64,000 bases of DNA from Aquabacterium sp. OR-4 (GCF_025290835.2 NZ_JAOCQD020000003.1:186001-250000); one strand, 5' to 3'; shown: positions 9,097 through 19,378, counted from the first letter of the stretch. Translations and numbers: made by a program. The notes: generated by a model from the sequence alone, not told the origin.

Positions 9097-10611
9097 TCAG
9101 CCGGCTGCCGCCGCGGTGGCGTCGGCCCAGCCGCCGCCCAGCACCTTGAACAGCGTGATGCGGTTGCCCTGCTCCAGCAGCTGCAGGCTGATCAGCGCCT
9201 GGCGCGCGGCAAACAGCGAGCGCTGGGCGTCCAGCACATCGAGGGCGGTGTCCACGCCATTGCGCTGGCGCGCCTGCGACAGGCTCAGCGCCTTGGCGTA
9301 CGCGGCCACCAGGGCCTGCTGCGCGGCCAGGCGCTCGGCCAGCGATTGCCGCACCGCCAGTGCATCGGCCACCTCGCGAAAGGCGGTCTGCAGGGTCTTG
9401 TCGTAGGCCGCCAGCTGGCTGTCGCGGGCCAGCTCGGCGCTGCGCAGGCTGGCCTGGCGCGCACCGCTGTCAAAGATCGGCAGGCTGATCGAGGGCGCAA
9501 AGCTCCAGGCCCCGCCCTGGAACAGCTGGCCCAGGCTGCGGCTGGCGGTGCCGGCCGAGGCGGTGAGGCTGATGCTGGGGTACAGCGCGGCGCGGGCCGC
9601 GCCGATGTCGGCCGCCGCGGCACGCAGCTGGTGCTCGGCCGCCAGCACATCGGGCCGGCGCTGCAGCACGCTGGACGGCAGGCCCTCGGGCACCGCCACC
9701 AGCACCGCGGCATCGGTCTGCAGGGGCAGCTGCGGCAGCAGCTCGGCGGGCACCGCGGTGCCGGCCAGCAGGTCCAGCGCGTTGCGGTCTTGCGCCACTT
9801 GCGCCGCATAGGCCGCGGCGGCCAGGCGGGCGCTTTCCACCGTGGCCTCGGTCTGGGCCACGGTGAGGGCGCTGTCCACGCCCAGGGCCTGGCGGCGCTG
9901 CACCAGGGCCAGGCTGTCGCGCTGGCTCTTCAGCGTCTGCTCGGCCAGCTGCAGCTGGGCCTGGTCGGCGGCCAGGCTCAGCCAGGCCTGGGCCAGCTCG
10001 GCCACCAGGGTGAGCTGGGTGCTGCGCTGGGCCTGCTCGGTCTGCAGATAACTCTCGAGCGCCGCGTCCTTCAGGTTCTGCAGGCGGCCGAACAGGTCGA
10101 TCTCCCAGGCCGCGATGCCCAGGCCCGCGCTGAGGCTGCGGCTGCTGCTGGCCTGGCCGCTGCTGGTGGCCTGGCCCGGTGTGCGCGAGGCGCTGGCGCC
10201 GGCCGTGGCCTGCAGCGTGGGGCGCTGCGCGGCCGACTGGATGTCGTGCGCGGCGCGCGCCTGCTGCACGGCCAGCGCGGCCTGGCGCAGATCACGGTTG
10301 TGCTGCAGCGCCAGCGCGATGGCGCCGCGCAGCCGGGCATCGCTGACCAGGGCCTGCCAGCCGATGCTGCCGGCCTGCGGCTGGCCGCTGGCGGTGGCGG
10401 TGGCGGCAGTGCCGCCGGCCGGCCAGGCCGTGGGAATGGCCGCCGCCGGCGTGCCCTGGGTGGGCGCCAGGTTGGCGCAGCCGGTGGCCAGCAGCGTGGC
10501 CAGGGCCAGGGTCAGGGCCGACAGGCGTCGGGCGGGGGCACGGGCGGCCACGGGGCTGGCGTGGCCGGTGGGGCCGGCGTGGCCGGTCGGGCGGGATGGA
10601 TGCGGGTTCAT
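9097..10611 (-). CDS. RND efflux outer-membrane lipoprotein, NodT/OprM family
   Basis: 504 residues from ATG 10611 (MNPHPSRPTGHAG). A signal peptide with lipobox LLATGC (about residue 46) predicts an acylated outer membrane protein. Two TolC-type repeats follow, with the family segments RPTLQATAGAS, AWEIDLFGRLQNLKDAAL and RRPDVLAAEHQLRAAAADIGAARAALYPSISLTAS. The long coiled-coil helices are rich in Ala, Gln and Leu. It forms the trimeric exit duct of the tripartite pump. The start lies 14 bp behind the pump gene stop, so this is the third gene of the leftward operon. Confidence 0.93.
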   Translation of the reverse strand: MNPHPSRPTGHAGPTGHASPVAARAPARRLSALTLALATLLATGCANLAPTQGTPAAAIPTAWPAGGTAATATASGQPQAGSIGWQALVSDARLRGAIALALQHNRDLRQAALAVQQARAAHDIQSAAQRPTLQATAGASASRTPGQATSSGQASSSRSLSAGLGIAAWEIDLFGRLQNLKDAALESYLQTEQAQRSTQLTLVAELAQAWLSLAADQAQLQLAEQTLKSQRDSLALVQRRQALGVDSALTVAQTEATVESARLAAAAYAAQVAQDRNALDLLAGTAVPAELLPQLPLQTDAAVLVAVPEGLPSSVLQRRPDVLAAEHQLRAAAADIGAARAALYPSISLTASAGTASRSLGQLFQGGAWSFAPSISLPIFDSGARQASLRSAELARDSQLAAYDKTLQTAFREVADALAVRQSLAERLAAQQALVAAYAKALSLSQARQRNGVDTALDVLDAQRSLFAARQALISLQLLEQGNRITLFKVLGGGWADATAAAAG

Positions 10612-10625
10612 CACGAAACTCCGGT

Positions 10626-13600
10626 TCAGGCCTGCGAGGCGTCGGTGGACGGGTGCGCCGGGCCCGGCGGGACCAGGGGCTGGGCGGGCGGGGCCGCGCG
10701 CCGCCGGCCAAACAGGCGCCGCACCAGCACATAGAACACCGGCACGAAAAACAGGCCCAGCAGCGTGGCGCTGGCCATGCCGCCCAGCACGCCGGTGCCG
10801 ATGGCGCGGCGGCTGGCGGCGCCGGCACCGCTGGCAATGGCCAGCGGCAGCACGCCGAACATGAAGGCCAGGCTGGTCATCAGGATCGGGCGCAGGCGCA
10901 GGCGCAGGGCCTGCAGCGTGGCCGCCACCAGGTCCATGCCCTGGTCTTGCAGCATCTTGGCGAACTCGACGATCAGGATCGCGTTCTTGGCCGCCAGGCC
11001 CACGGTGGTGAGCAGGCCGACCTGGAAGTACACGTCGTTGTCCAGCCCGGCCAGCGAGCTGAGCCCCACCGCGCCCACCACCCCCAGCGGCACCACCAGC
11101 ATCACCGAGAACGGGATCGACCAGCTCTCGTACAGCGCGGCCATGCACAAGAACACGAACAGCACCGACACCGCGTACAGCAGCGGCGCCTGGCTGCCCG
11201 ACAAGCGCTCCTGGTAGCTCTGGCCGGCCCACTCGTAGCCGATGCCCTGGGGCAGCTGGGCGATGATGTCCTGCACCGCCTGCATGGCCGTGCCCGAGCT
11301 CACGCCCTCGGCCGCGTCGCCCACGATCTCGAAGGCGCTCATGCCGTTGTAGCGCTCGAGCTTGGGCGCGCCATGCGTCCAGCGCGTGCTGGCAAAGGCC
11401 GAGAACGGCACCATCTCGCCCGCGCTGTTGCGCACGAACCAGCCCATGATCGCGTCGGGCGCCATGCGCCAGGGCGCGTCACCCTGCACATACACGCGCT
11501 TGACGCGGCCGGCGTCAATGAAGTCGTTGACATAGCTGCCGCCCAGCGCGGTGGACAGCGTGCTGTTGATGTCGGCGGCCGAGACGCCCAGCGCGCCGGC
11601 CTTCTTGTCGTCGATCAGGATGCCGAACTGCGGCGCGTCGTCCAGGCCGCTGATGCGCACCTGGCGCAGCGCCGGGTTCTGCCGCGCCAGCTGCAGGAAC
11701 TGGTCGCGCGCCTGCACCAGGGCGGCATGGCCCAGGCCGTTGCGGTCTTGCAGCTGCACGGTGAAACCGCCGCTGGAGCCCAGGCCGCGGATGGTGGGCG
11801 GCTGCATGACGAACACCTGGGCGTCGCGCAGGCTGGCCAGCTCGCGGTTGGCGCGGCTGGCGATCTCGGCGGCGCTCTGGCCCGGGCCGGTGCGCTCGCT
11901 CCAGTCCTTGAGCCGGATGAAGGCATTGCCGCTGGCCTGGTCGCCGCCAATGCCGATGATCAGCGTGTAGCCGGCAATGTCGGCCTGCTGGCCGAGCCAG
12001 GCCTGCACCTTCTCGAGCGAGTTGTTCAGGCGCTCGGCGGTCGACCCCGAGGGCAGGCGCACCTGGGCCATCAGCACGCCCTGGTCCTCGGCCGGCAGGA
12101 ACGAGGTGGGCATGCGGTGGTACATCCAGGCCATGGCGCCGACGATCAGCGCATACACCACCAGGGTGCGGCCGCCGCGGCGCACCAGCCGGCCGGCCAG
12201 GCCCTCGAGGCCGGCGGCGCCGCGCTCGAAGCCGCGGTTGAAGCCGCCGAAAAAGCGCCCCAGCAGGCCGGTGCGCGCGGCATGGCCGCCGCCGTCCACC
12301 GGCTTGAGCAGCGTGGCGCACAGCGCCGGCGTCAGCGTCATGGCCACGGCCACCGACAGCGCCATGGCCGACACCACGGTGATCGAGAACTGGCGGTAGA
12401 TCTGGCCGGTCGATCCGCCGAAGAAGGCCATCGGCACGAACACCGCCGACAGCACCAGCGCGATGCCGACCAGCGCACCGGTGATCTCGCGCATCGACTC
12501 GCGCGTGGCCTCGCGCGGCGACAGGCCACGCTCGCCCATCAGGCGCTCGACGTTCTCGACCACCACGATGGCGTCGTCCACCAGCAGGCCGATGGCCAGC
12601 ACCATGCCGAACATGGTGAGGCTGTTGATGCTGTAGCCAAAGGCCGCCAGCACGCCGAAGGTGCCCAGCAGCACCACCGGCACGGTGATCGCGGGGATCA
12701 GCGTGGCGCGCCAGTTCTGCAGGAACAGGTACATGATCAGCACCACCAGCAGCACCGCCTCGGCCAGGGTGTGCACCACCTCCTGGATCGAGATCTTGAC
12801 GAAGGGCGTGGTGTCGTACGAGGTCACGGCCTTCAGCTGGTAGGGGAAGGTCGGCTGCAGCTCGGCCAGGCGGGCGTTCACCGCCTGGGCCACGCCCAGC
12901 GCGTTGGCGTCGTTGGCCAGCTTCACGCCCATGGCCGCGGCGGGCTTGCCGTTGTAGCTGGTCTTGACGGTGTAGCTCTCGCCGCCCATCTCGACCCGTG
13001 CCACATCGCCCAGGCGCACCACATGGCCGTCGCTGGAGGTCTTGAGCGCGATGTCCTGGAACTGCGCCACCGTGCTGAGCTTGCTGCGCGCCGAGATCGT
13101 GACGTTGAGCTGCTGCCCCTGCGTGGCCGGCAGGCCACCCACCTGGCCGGCCGAGACCTGCGCGTTCTGCGCGTTGATGGCGGTGGTCAGGTCGGACGGC
13201 ATCAGCGCATGCGCGGCCAGCTTGGCCGGGTCGAGCCAGATGCGCATGGCATGCTGGGTGCCCAGCGTGGTGACATCGCCCACGCCCTCGATGCGGCTGA
13301 TGGTGTCGACCAGGGTCGAGCTGATGTAGTCGCCGATCTCGATGTTGTTGGCGCTGCCGTCGGCCGAGTAGAACGACACCACCATCAGGAAATCGGTGCC
13401 GGTCTTGGTGACCGTGACGCCCTGGCTCTGCACCGTGGTGGGCAGGCGGGTCATGGCCTGCTGCAGCTTGTTTTGCACCTGCATCTGCGCCACGTCGGCA
13501 TTGGTGCCCGAGACGAAGCTGATGGTCACGCTGGCGCTGCCGGCCGAGCTGCTGCTCGACGACATGGCCAGCATGCCGTCCAGGCCCTTCATCTGCTGCT

Positions 13601-13796
13601 CGATGACCTGGGTGACCGAGTCTTCCACGGTCTTGGCGGAGGCACCGGGGTAGCTGGCGCTGATGGTCACGCGCGGCGGCGCGATGTCGGGGTACTGCTC
13701 CAGCGGCAGCTGGGTGATGGACATCGCGCCGGCCAGCATCACCACGATGGCGAGCACCCAGGCGAAGATGGGGCGGTCAATGAAAAAACGGGCCAT
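10626..13796 (-). CDS. RND multidrug efflux pump, inner-membrane transporter (AcrB/MexB family, HAE1)
   Basis: 1056 residues from ATG 13796 (MARFFIDRPIFAWVLAI). The sequence shows the AcrB layout: TM1, a large periplasmic porter and docking domain, TM2-TM6, the second large loop and TM7-TM12. GLLVDDAIVVVENVERLM in TM4 carries the adjacent Asp pair of the proton relay, and the repeat-1 motif LPLEQYPDIAPPRVTISA is intact. It exports amphiphilic drugs, detergents or cell-derived metabolites using the proton gradient. The substrate cannot be read from the sequence. It lies 20 bp behind the adaptor gene and 14 bp before the outer-membrane factor gene. Divergent baeSR probably regulates the operon. 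Confidence 0.96.
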   Translation of the reverse strand: MARFFIDRPIFAWVLAIVVMLAGAMSITQLPLEQYPDIAPPRVTISASYPGASAKTVEDSVTQVIEQQMKGLDGMLAMSSSSSSAGSASVTISFVSGTNADVAQMQVQNKLQQAMTRLPTTVQSQGVTVTKTGTDFLMVVSFYSADGSANNIEIGDYISSTLVDTISRIEGVGDVTTLGTQHAMRIWLDPAKLAAHALMPSDLTTAINAQNAQVSAGQVGGLPATQGQQLNVTISARSKLSTVAQFQDIALKTSSDGHVVRLGDVARVEMGGESYTVKTSYNGKPAAAMGVKLANDANALGVAQAVNARLAELQPTFPYQLKAVTSYDTTPFVKISIQEVVHTLAEAVLLVVLIMYLFLQNWRATLIPAITVPVVLLGTFGVLAAFGYSINSLTMFGMVLAIGLLVDDAIVVVENVERLMGERGLSPREATRESMREITGALVGIALVLSAVFVPMAFFGGSTGQIYRQFSITVVSAMALSVAVAMTLTPALCATLLKPVDGGGHAARTGLLGRFFGGFNRGFERGAAGLEGLAGRLVRRGGRTLVVYALIVGAMAWMYHRMPTSFLPAEDQGVLMAQVRLPSGSTAERLNNSLEKVQAWLGQQADIAGYTLIIGIGGDQASGNAFIRLKDWSERTGPGQSAAEIASRANRELASLRDAQVFVMQPPTIRGLGSSGGFTVQLQDRNGLGHAALVQARDQFLQLARQNPALRQVRISGLDDAPQFGILIDDKKAGALGVSAADINSTLSTALGGSYVNDFIDAGRVKRVYVQGDAPWRMAPDAIMGWFVRNSAGEMVPFSAFASTRWTHGAPKLERYNGMSAFEIVGDAAEGVSSGTAMQAVQDIIAQLPQGIGYEWAGQSYQERLSGSQAPLLYAVSVLFVFLCMAALYESWSIPFSVMLVVPLGVVGAVGLSSLAGLDNDVYFQVGLLTTVGLAAKNAILIVEFAKMLQDQGMDLVAATLQALRLRLRPILMTSLAFMFGVLPLAIASGAGAASRRAIGTGVLGGMASATLLGLFFVPVFYVLVRRLFGRRRAAPPAQPLVPPGPAHPSTDASQA

Positions 13797-13816
13797 GGTG
13801 CGGGGCTCCTGTGCGA

Positions 13817-15055
13817 TCAGCTGGCGGTGGCCAGGGGGGTTGCCGTGGCCTGCACCACATCGCCCACCTTGACCTTTTGCGCGCCCTCCACGATCACCCG
13901 GGCGCCGGCCTGCAGGCCGCTGTCGACCAGCCAGCGGTTGCCCACCGCGCGGGTGGCGGCAATGGCCTGGCGCCGCACCTTGTTGTCGGCGTCCACCAGC
14001 AAGACGCTGGCCTGGCCCGAGGCGTCGCGGCTCACCGCCTGCTGCGGCACCAGCAGCGCGCCGGCGGCCACGCCGGTGGGCAGCTGGGCGCGCACGTACA
14101 TGCCGGGCATCAGCAGGCCATCGGGGTTGGCAAACACCGCGCGCAGCGTCACGGCGCCGGTGCTGGTGTTGACCGCCGGGCTGCTCACGCTCAAGCGGCC
14201 GGCATGGGCGTAGGTGCTGCCGTCCTCCAGCACCAGGCTCACGCGGGCCTCGGTGGCGCTGGCCGGCTGGCCGGCCGGGTCGGGCTTGCCGGTCTGGGTG
14301 GTCTTGGCGGTGCTGCCCGTCCTGGCGTCGGCCGCCAGCGGCTGCAGCCGGCCGCTGGCCAGCTCGCGCTTCAGGCGCAGCAGGTCGGCGCTGCTCTGGG
14401 TGATGTCGACCTGCAGCGGGTCCATCTGGCGCACGGTGGTCAGTGCCGTGGCCTGATCGGCGGTGACCAGGGCGCCCACGGTCACGGTGGACAGGTCGAC
14501 CCGGCCGGTGATCGGGCTGGTGATCTCGGTGCGCTGCAGGTTGATGCGCGCGGTGGCCAATGCGGCGCGGGCGGCGGCCAGGTCGGCCTGCGCCTGGGCC
14601 AGCGTGGCCTGCGCGTCCTGCACATCCTGCTGGCTGATGGCCTCGATCTTCAGCAGCTCGGCGCGGCGCTGCGCGGTGAGCTGGCTGGTCTGCACCACGG
14701 CCTGGGCCTTGTCCACCGCAGCCTGGGCACTGGCCACCGCGGCCTGGTAGCTGGCGGGGTCGATCTGGAACAGCACCTGGCCGGCGCGCACCAGCGCGCC
14801 ATCGGCAAACAGCTTCTTCAGCACGATGCCGCTGGCCTGCGGCCGGATCTCGGCCACCTGCGGTGCGGTGGTGCGGCCGGGCAGCTCGGTGGCGATGGCC
14901 ACCTGCTCGGGCTGGATCAGCTGCACGCCCACCGCCAGGGGCCGCGCGGTGGCGGCGCCGGCCGGCGGCGTGGCGCTCTGGCCGGCGCTGCAGGCGGCCA
15001 GCACGGCGGCGCTGGCCAGGGCAAGAACGAAGGGGGCGATCGAGGGGCGACGCAT
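13817..15055 (-). CDS. RND efflux periplasmic adaptor (AcrA/MexA family lipoprotein)
   Basis: 412 residues from ATG 15055. A signal peptide with lipobox VLAACS (Cys22) predicts anchoring to the inner membrane. The barrel-sandwich halves ([18 protein letters not shown] and [19 protein letters not shown]) flank an Ala/Gln-rich helical hairpin (about 110-180). A beta-barrel and membrane-proximal domain follow. A low-complexity insert between about residues 238 and 262 (Thr, Lys, Gly, Pro-rich) is longer than in AcrA and lies in the beta-barrel region. First gene of the adaptor-pump-duct operon; 147 bp separate its start from the divergent baeS. Confidence 0.94.
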   Translation of the reverse strand: MRRPSIAPFVLALASAAVLAACSAGQSATPPAGAATARPLAVGVQLIQPEQVAIATELPGRTTAPQVAEIRPQASGIVLKKLFADGALVRAGQVLFQIDPASYQAAVASAQAAVDKAQAVVQTSQLTAQRRAELLKIEAISQQDVQDAQATLAQAQADLAAARAALATARINLQRTEITSPITGRVDLSTVTVGALVTADQATALTTVRQMDPLQVDITQSSADLLRLKRELASGRLQPLAADARTGSTAKTTQTGKPDPAGQPASATEARVSLVLEDGSTYAHAGRLSVSSPAVNTSTGAVTLRAVFANPDGLLMPGMYVRAQLPTGVAAGALLVPQQAVSRDASGQASVLLVDADNKVRRQAIAATRAVGNRWLVDSGLQAGARVIVEGAQKVKVGDVVQATATPLATAS

Positions 15056-15202
15056 GGCGGTGGGGCGGCTTCAGGCCGTGTTGCAGGCGCACGAGGCGCG
15101 ATGTCAGCCATGGTGGCGGCGCAATGTGGAGGAAAAGTGGAGGCCTTGCGCGCCGCCCCGGCGCGCGCTGCGGCGCGGCGCGATTCGCCGACACTCCGGG
15201 GC

Positions 15203-16657
15203 ATGGCTCTCCTGCGCTCGCTGCGTTCACTGCCCCGGCCCGGCATCACCGTGCGCCTGTTTCTCGCCGTGCTGGGCACGGCCGGCCTGGTGGTGCTGGC
15301 CATGGGCCTGGCGGCGCACTGGAGCTTCAGCCGCGGCTTCATCGGCTTTCTCAACCACCAGGCCGTGCTGCGCATGGAAGCCGCGCTGCCGCGCCTGGCC
15401 CAGGCCTGGCGCAGCCAGGGCAGCTGGGAGTTCGTGCGCGACCGGCCCGATGTGTGGTTCGAGCTGGTGGGCGTGGGCCCGCCGCGGCCGCACCGCGCCG
15501 ATCCGCCCCCGCCCGGCCCGATGCCGCCGATGCTGGCCTCCGACCTGCTGGGCGCCGGCCGCCGCCTGACGCTGCTGGACGCGCAGCGCCAGCGCGTGAT
15601 GGGCTTTCCGCTGATCCTGGCCGAGACGGTGCAGCGCGAGATCGTGGTCGATGGCCAGACTGTGGGCTGGATCACCATCGCGCCGCTGCAGAGCGTGACC
15701 GACGACGCGGCGCTGCGCTTCGAGTTCGAGCAGCTGCGCGCCAGCCTGCTGGCCGGCCTGATGGCCCTGCTGCTGGCGGCGCTGATCGCCTGGTGGGTGG
15801 CGCGCACGCTGCTGGCCCCGGTGCGCGCGGTGGCCGCCGCCACCCACCGCCTGGCCGCCGGCCGGCACGACACCCGCGTGGCCGTGACCGGCCACGACGA
15901 GGTGGCCCAGCTGGGCCAGGACTTCAACCAGCTGGCGCTCACGCTCGAGCGCAACGAGCAGACTCGCCGCGACTTCATGGCCGATGTCTCGCACGAGCTG
16001 CGCACACCGCTGGCCGTGCTGCGCGGCGAGCTCGAGGCCATGGAGGACGGCGTGCACGCGCCCACGCCCGAGGCCCTGCGCCTGCTGCAGGCCGAGGTGC
16101 GCACCCTCACCCAGCTGGTGGGCGATCTGCACGAGCTGGCGCTGGCCGATGTGGGCGCGCTCAGCTACCGCAAGACCGATCTCGACCTGGGCGCGCTGCT
16201 GGCGCAGGAATGCCAGGCCCTGCGCACCGCCTGCGCCGAGCGCCAGCTCACGCTGGACGCCGGGCTGCCCGCCACGCCGCTGCCGCTGCTGGCCGACGAG
16301 GCGCGGCTGCGCCAGCTGCTGCACAACCTGTTCAGCAATGCGCTGCGCTACACCGACGCCGGCGGCACGCTGCGCGTGCGCCTGGCCGCGCAGCACGGCC
16401 AGGCGGTGCTGCAGGTGGACGACTCGAAGCCCGCCGTGCCGCCCGAGCTGCTGCCGCGGCTGTTCGAGCGCTTCTTCCGCGTGGATGCCTCGCGCAGCCG
16501 CGCCAGCGGTGGCAGCGGCCTGGGCCTGGCCATCTGCCGCAGCATCGTGCTGGCGCATGGCGGCCAGATCGAGGCCCAGGCCTCGCCGCTGGGCGGCCTG
16601 GGCATCACGGTGCGCCTGCCGCTGGTGCGCCAGACCGCCGCCGTGAGATCCGCATGA
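15203..16657 (+). CDS. baeS: Sensor histidine kinase, BaeS-like
   Basis: 484 residues from ATG 15203 ([14 protein letters not shown]). Two membrane helices (about 18-40 and 180-205) flank a periplasmic sensor domain of about 135 residues containing a Pro-rich stretch near 95-112. HAMP follows ([20 protein letters not shown]), then the H-box [20 protein letters not shown] with the phosphorylated His. The N-box [15 protein letters not shown] and the G2 box [14 protein letters not shown] are intact. The first glycine box reads [12 protein letters not shown]; enteric BaeS is also atypical here (DSAPGV). BaeS senses envelope stress and efflux substrates. It overlaps baeR by 4 bp (ATGA) and is divergent from the RND operon, as expected for its regulator. 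Confidence 0.9.
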   Translation: MALLRSLRSLPRPGITVRLFLAVLGTAGLVVLAMGLAAHWSFSRGFIGFLNHQAVLRMEAALPRLAQAWRSQGSWEFVRDRPDVWFELVGVGPPRPHRADPPPPGPMPPMLASDLLGAGRRLTLLDAQRQRVMGFPLILAETVQREIVVDGQTVGWITIAPLQSVTDDAALRFEFEQLRASLLAGLMALLLAALIAWWVARTLLAPVRAVAAATHRLAAGRHDTRVAVTGHDEVAQLGQDFNQLALTLERNEQTRRDFMADVSHELRTPLAVLRGELEAMEDGVHAPTPEALRLLQAEVRTLTQLVGDLHELALADVGALSYRKTDLDLGALLAQECQALRTACAERQLTLDAGLPATPLPLLADEARLRQLLHNLFSNALRYTDAGGTLRVRLAAQHGQAVLQVDDSKPAVPPELLPRLFERFFRVDASRSRASGGSGLGLAICRSIVLAHGGQIEAQASPLGGLGITVRLPLVRQTAAVRSA

Positions 16658-17346
16658 CCGAGCCGCGCATCCTGGTGGTGGAAGACGAGCCGCGCCTGGC
16701 CCAGCTGGTGGCCGACTACCTGCGCGCCGCGCAGATGCAGGCCGAGGTGCTGCACGACGGCCTGGCCGTGCTGCCGGCGGTGCGCGCCCGGCCGCCCGAC
16801 CTGATCGTGCTCGACCTGATGCTGCCGGGCATGGACGGCCTGGGCATCTGCCGCGCGCTGCGCAGCTTCAGCGATGTGCCGGTGCTGATGCTCACCGCCC
16901 GGGTGGAAGAGGTGGATCGCCTGATCGGCCTGGAGGCCGGCGCCGACGACTACGTGTGCAAGCCCTTCAGCCCGCGCGAGGTGGTGGCCCGGGTCAAGGC
17001 CATCCTGCGCCGGCCGCGGCTGCCGGTGGCGGCCGATGGCGGCGCATCGGCGCCCGCGCCGGATGGCCTGGTGCTCGATGCCGAGCGCCACGCGGCGCAG
17101 CTCAACGGCCAGGCGCTGCCGCTCACGCCGCTGGAGTTTCGGCTGCTGGCCACGCTGGCGGCGCAGCCGGGCCGCGTGTTCTCGCGCGACCAGCTGCTCG
17201 ACCGCCTGCATGACGACCAGCGCGCGCTCAGCGACCGCGCCATCGACAGCCATGTCAAGAACCTGCGCCGCAAGCTGCAGGCGGTGGATGCCGGGCTGGA
17301 GCCGATCCGCTCGATCTATGGCGTGGGCTACCGTTTCGAACTCTGA
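16654..17346 (+). CDS. baeR: Response regulator, BaeR-like (OmpR family)
   Basis: 230 residues. The receiver domain (1-120) has the acidic pocket VVEDEP, the phospho-acceptor Asp in [14 protein letters not shown], and [20 protein letters not shown] with the conserved Lys. The winged-helix DNA-binding domain (about 130-230) ends [19 protein letters not shown] and YGVGYRFEL. Several stretches match enteric BaeR closely ([40 protein letters not shown]), which supports the name. Its start overlaps the baeS stop as ATGA. The likely target is the divergent RND operon across the 147-bp gap at 15056-15202; no operator was picked out by eye. Confidence 0.92.
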   Translation: MTEPRILVVEDEPRLAQLVADYLRAAQMQAEVLHDGLAVLPAVRARPPDLIVLDLMLPGMDGLGICRALRSFSDVPVLMLTARVEEVDRLIGLEAGADDYVCKPFSPREVVARVKAILRRPRLPVAADGGASAPAPDGLVLDAERHAAQLNGQALPLTPLEFRLLATLAAQPGRVFSRDQLLDRLHDDQRALSDRAIDSHVKNLRRKLQAVDAGLEPIRSIYGVGYRFEL

Positions 17347-17356
17347 CTGGACCGCC

Positions 17357-18277
17357 TTGCAAGCCCTTTTGAACGCCATCGCCACGATGGACCGTCGCGC
17401 CGACGCGCACCGCATCTTCCACGGCCGCGGCGGCCTGCACCCGGGCTGCGAGCACTGGGTGCTGGACAGCTTTGCGCCCGTGTTCGTGCTCACCAGCTTC
17501 CAGCCCGTCAGCGACGATGAACTGGCCGCCGTGGGCGCGGCGCTGGCCGAGCGCTGGGCACTGATCGCCCCCGGCGAGCCGCTGAACTGGGTGGCGCAGA
17601 CCCGCCACGAAGGCCGCGCCGACACCCGCCTGATGGCCGGCCGCGTGCCCGAGCCGCATGCCGTGTCGGAAGACGGCGCGCTGTACCGCGTGCATGTGGC
17701 CAAGGGCCAGAACCACGGCCTGTTTCTCGACATGGCCGAGGGCCGGCGCTGGGTGCGCGCGCACTGCGCCGCCCATCCCGGCCTGGAGGTGCTGAACCTG
17801 TTTGCCTACACCTGCGCGTTCTCGGTGGTGGCGCTGCTGGGCGGCGCACGCCATGTGCTCAACCTCGACATGGCCCAGGGTGCGCTGTCGATCGGCCAGC
17901 AGAACCACCGCCTGAACGGCCTGGCCGAGGGCGCCAGCTTTCTGGCGCACGACCTGTTCAGCACCTGGGGCAAGGTCAACCGCGGCGCGCCCTACGGCCT
18001 GGTGATCGTTGACCCGCCCAGCTACCAGAAGGGCAGCTTCGTGGCCACCAAGGACTACGCCCGCCTGATCCGCCGCCTGCCCGATCTGCTGGCCCCCGGC
18101 GGCCACGCGCTGCTGTGCCTGAACGCGCCCGAGCTGCCCGAGGCCTTTCTGCACGAGCAGCTGCAGGCCCAGGCGCCGCAGCTGCAGTATCTGCAGCGCC
18201 TGGCCAACCCGCCGGCCTTTGGCGATGTCTCGGCCGACCGGGCGCTGAAGGTGTTGCTGGTGCGCGCGCCCGGGTGA
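17357..18277 (+). CDS. Class I SAM-dependent rRNA methyltransferase-like protein
   Basis: 306 residues if translation begins at TTG 17357, or 296 from ATG 17387; the TTG start keeps LQALLNAI, which looks like the family N-terminus, but neither start has a good ribosome binding site. The SAM-binding domain has QNHGLFLDMAEGRRWV, EVLNLFAYTCAFSVVALLGGA (motif I) and the catalytic-side motif IVDPPSYQKGSF. This resembles the C-terminal half of RlmI/RlmK-type 23S rRNA cytosine methyltransferases; there is no separate PUA domain. Lies 10 bp downstream of baeR, with the S4-domain gene 24 bp behind it. The target base is unknown. Confidence 0.8.
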   Translation: MQALLNAIATMDRRADAHRIFHGRGGLHPGCEHWVLDSFAPVFVLTSFQPVSDDELAAVGAALAERWALIAPGEPLNWVAQTRHEGRADTRLMAGRVPEPHAVSEDGALYRVHVAKGQNHGLFLDMAEGRRWVRAHCAAHPGLEVLNLFAYTCAFSVVALLGGARHVLNLDMAQGALSIGQQNHRLNGLAEGASFLAHDLFSTWGKVNRGAPYGLVIVDPPSYQKGSFVATKDYARLIRRLPDLLAPGGHALLCLNAPELPEAFLHEQLQAQAPQLQYLQRLANPPAFGDVSADRALKVLLVRAPG

Positions 18278-18301
18278 GTGGCGGCGGCGACAATGCCGGC
18301 G

Positions 18302-18550
18302 ATGCAACAGATCGACTTCACGCTGCGCGGCGAGTTCATCCCGCTCGACAGCCTGCTCAAGGCCACCGGCGCCGCGCCCAGCGGCGCCATCGCCAAGATG
18401 ATGGTGGCCGAGGGCCGGGTGCGGGTGGATGGCCAGGACGAGCTGCGCAAGACGGCCAAGATCCGCGCCGGCCAGGTGGTGCAGTTCTCGGCCGGTGCGC
18501 AGGGCCTGCGCATCCGCGTGCTGGCGGCCACCGACCCGGCCGCTGCATAA
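18302..18550 (+). CDS. S4-domain RNA-binding protein, YbcJ-like
   Basis: 82 residues from ATG 18302 (MQQIDFTLRGEFIPLDSLLK); a GTG at 18278 and an ATG at 18293 are in frame, but the family starts here. The whole protein is one S4-like fold: DSLLKATGAAPSGAIAKMMV, then EGRVRVDGQDELRKTAKIRAGQVV. That is the pattern of YbcJ/RlbA proteins that bind structured RNA. The C-terminus is a short Ala-rich tail. It follows the methyltransferase gene by 24 bp, and a shared rRNA-related role is plausible but unproven. Confidence 0.85.
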   Translation: MQQIDFTLRGEFIPLDSLLKATGAAPSGAIAKMMVAEGRVRVDGQDELRKTAKIRAGQVVQFSAGAQGLRIRVLAATDPAAA

Positions 18551-18607
18551 ATCATTCAGCCGCGCCCTCGCGCCGCGGCACCGGCCGGCCCTTAAGCTGG
18601 CGCCACC

Positions 18608-19378
18608 ATGACCCCACGCCCCACCCTGATCGGCCTGGATGCCGACGACACGCTCTGGCACAACGAGCCGCTGTTTCGCCTGACCCATGCGCGCTTCGAC
18701 GCGCTGCTGGCGCCCTGGGCCGATGCGGCCGCGGTGGCCGCGCACCTGGCCGCGGTGGAGCGGCGCAACCTGGGCACCTACGGCTACGGCGCCAAGGGCT
18801 TCACGCTGTCGATGATCGAGACGGCGCTCGATCTGTCGCACCGCCAGGTGCCCGGCGCGGTGCTGCACGAGATCCTGGCCGCCGGCCGCGAGCTGATGCA
18901 CCACCCGATGGAGCCGCTGCCCGGCGTGGCCGAGGCCTTGCCGCGGCTGGCCGCCATCGCGCCGCTGGTGCTGATCACCAAGGGCGACCTGTTCCACCAG
19001 GAGAGCAAGCTGGCCGCCTCGGGCCTGGGCCGGTTCTTCCATGGCGTGGAGATCGTCAGCGAGAAGACCGCCGACACCTACCGCCGCGTGTTTGCCCGCC
19101 ACGGCGCGGCGCCCGAGGCCACGCTGATGGCCGGCAACTCGGTGCGCTCGGACATCCTGCCGGCGCTGGCCGCCGGCGGCCGCGCGGCGCTGATCCCCTA
19201 CCCGCTGGTGTGGGAGCACGAGGCCGCCGAGGTGCCCCACGGCCACGCCGGCTTTGTGCAGTGCGAATCTCTGGCCGCGCTGGCCGATTGGCTGGAAGGC
19301 CTGCCCACAGTGGCCCACCCGGCCCACCCCGCCCAACCGGGGCAGGCCAGCCCGGCTCAGCCCGGAGCGGGGTCTTGA
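18608..19378 (+). CDS. HAD-superfamily hydrolase
   Basis: 256 residues. Motif I is GLDADDTLWHNEPLF near the N-terminus (two Asp separated by one residue, nucleophile and acid). Motif II is LVLITKGDL with the Thr, followed by a conserved Lys in SEKTADTYRRVF. The acidic motif expected for metal binding appears as MAGNSVRSDILPALAAG (Asn-Ser with Asp). The cap is the helical C1 type, as in phosphoglycolate phosphatase-like enzymes. It is a small-molecule phosphatase whose substrate cannot be told. The C-terminus is a Pro/Gln/Ala-rich tail. The last 22 bp overlap the convergent XRE gene. Confidence 0.85.
   Translation: MTPRPTLIGLDADDTLWHNEPLFRLTHARFDALLAPWADAAAVAAHLAAVERRNLGTYGYGAKGFTLSMIETALDLSHRQVPGAVLHEILAAGRELMHHPMEPLPGVAEALPRLAAIAPLVLITKGDLFHQESKLAASGLGRFFHGVEIVSEKTADTYRRVFARHGAAPEATLMAGNSVRSDILPALAAGGRAALIPYPLVWEHEAAEVPHGHAGFVQCESLAALADWLEGLPTVAHPAHPAQPGQASPAQPGAGS

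Noticed and set aside
10596..14213. Very long open frame opposite the RND genes, and similar frames opposite the MurQ/amidase region (37752-41465) and elsewhere
   Set aside because: They lack family motifs, are rich in Arg, His, Gly and Ala as expected for antisense of GC-rich genes, and overlap strongly supported genes.
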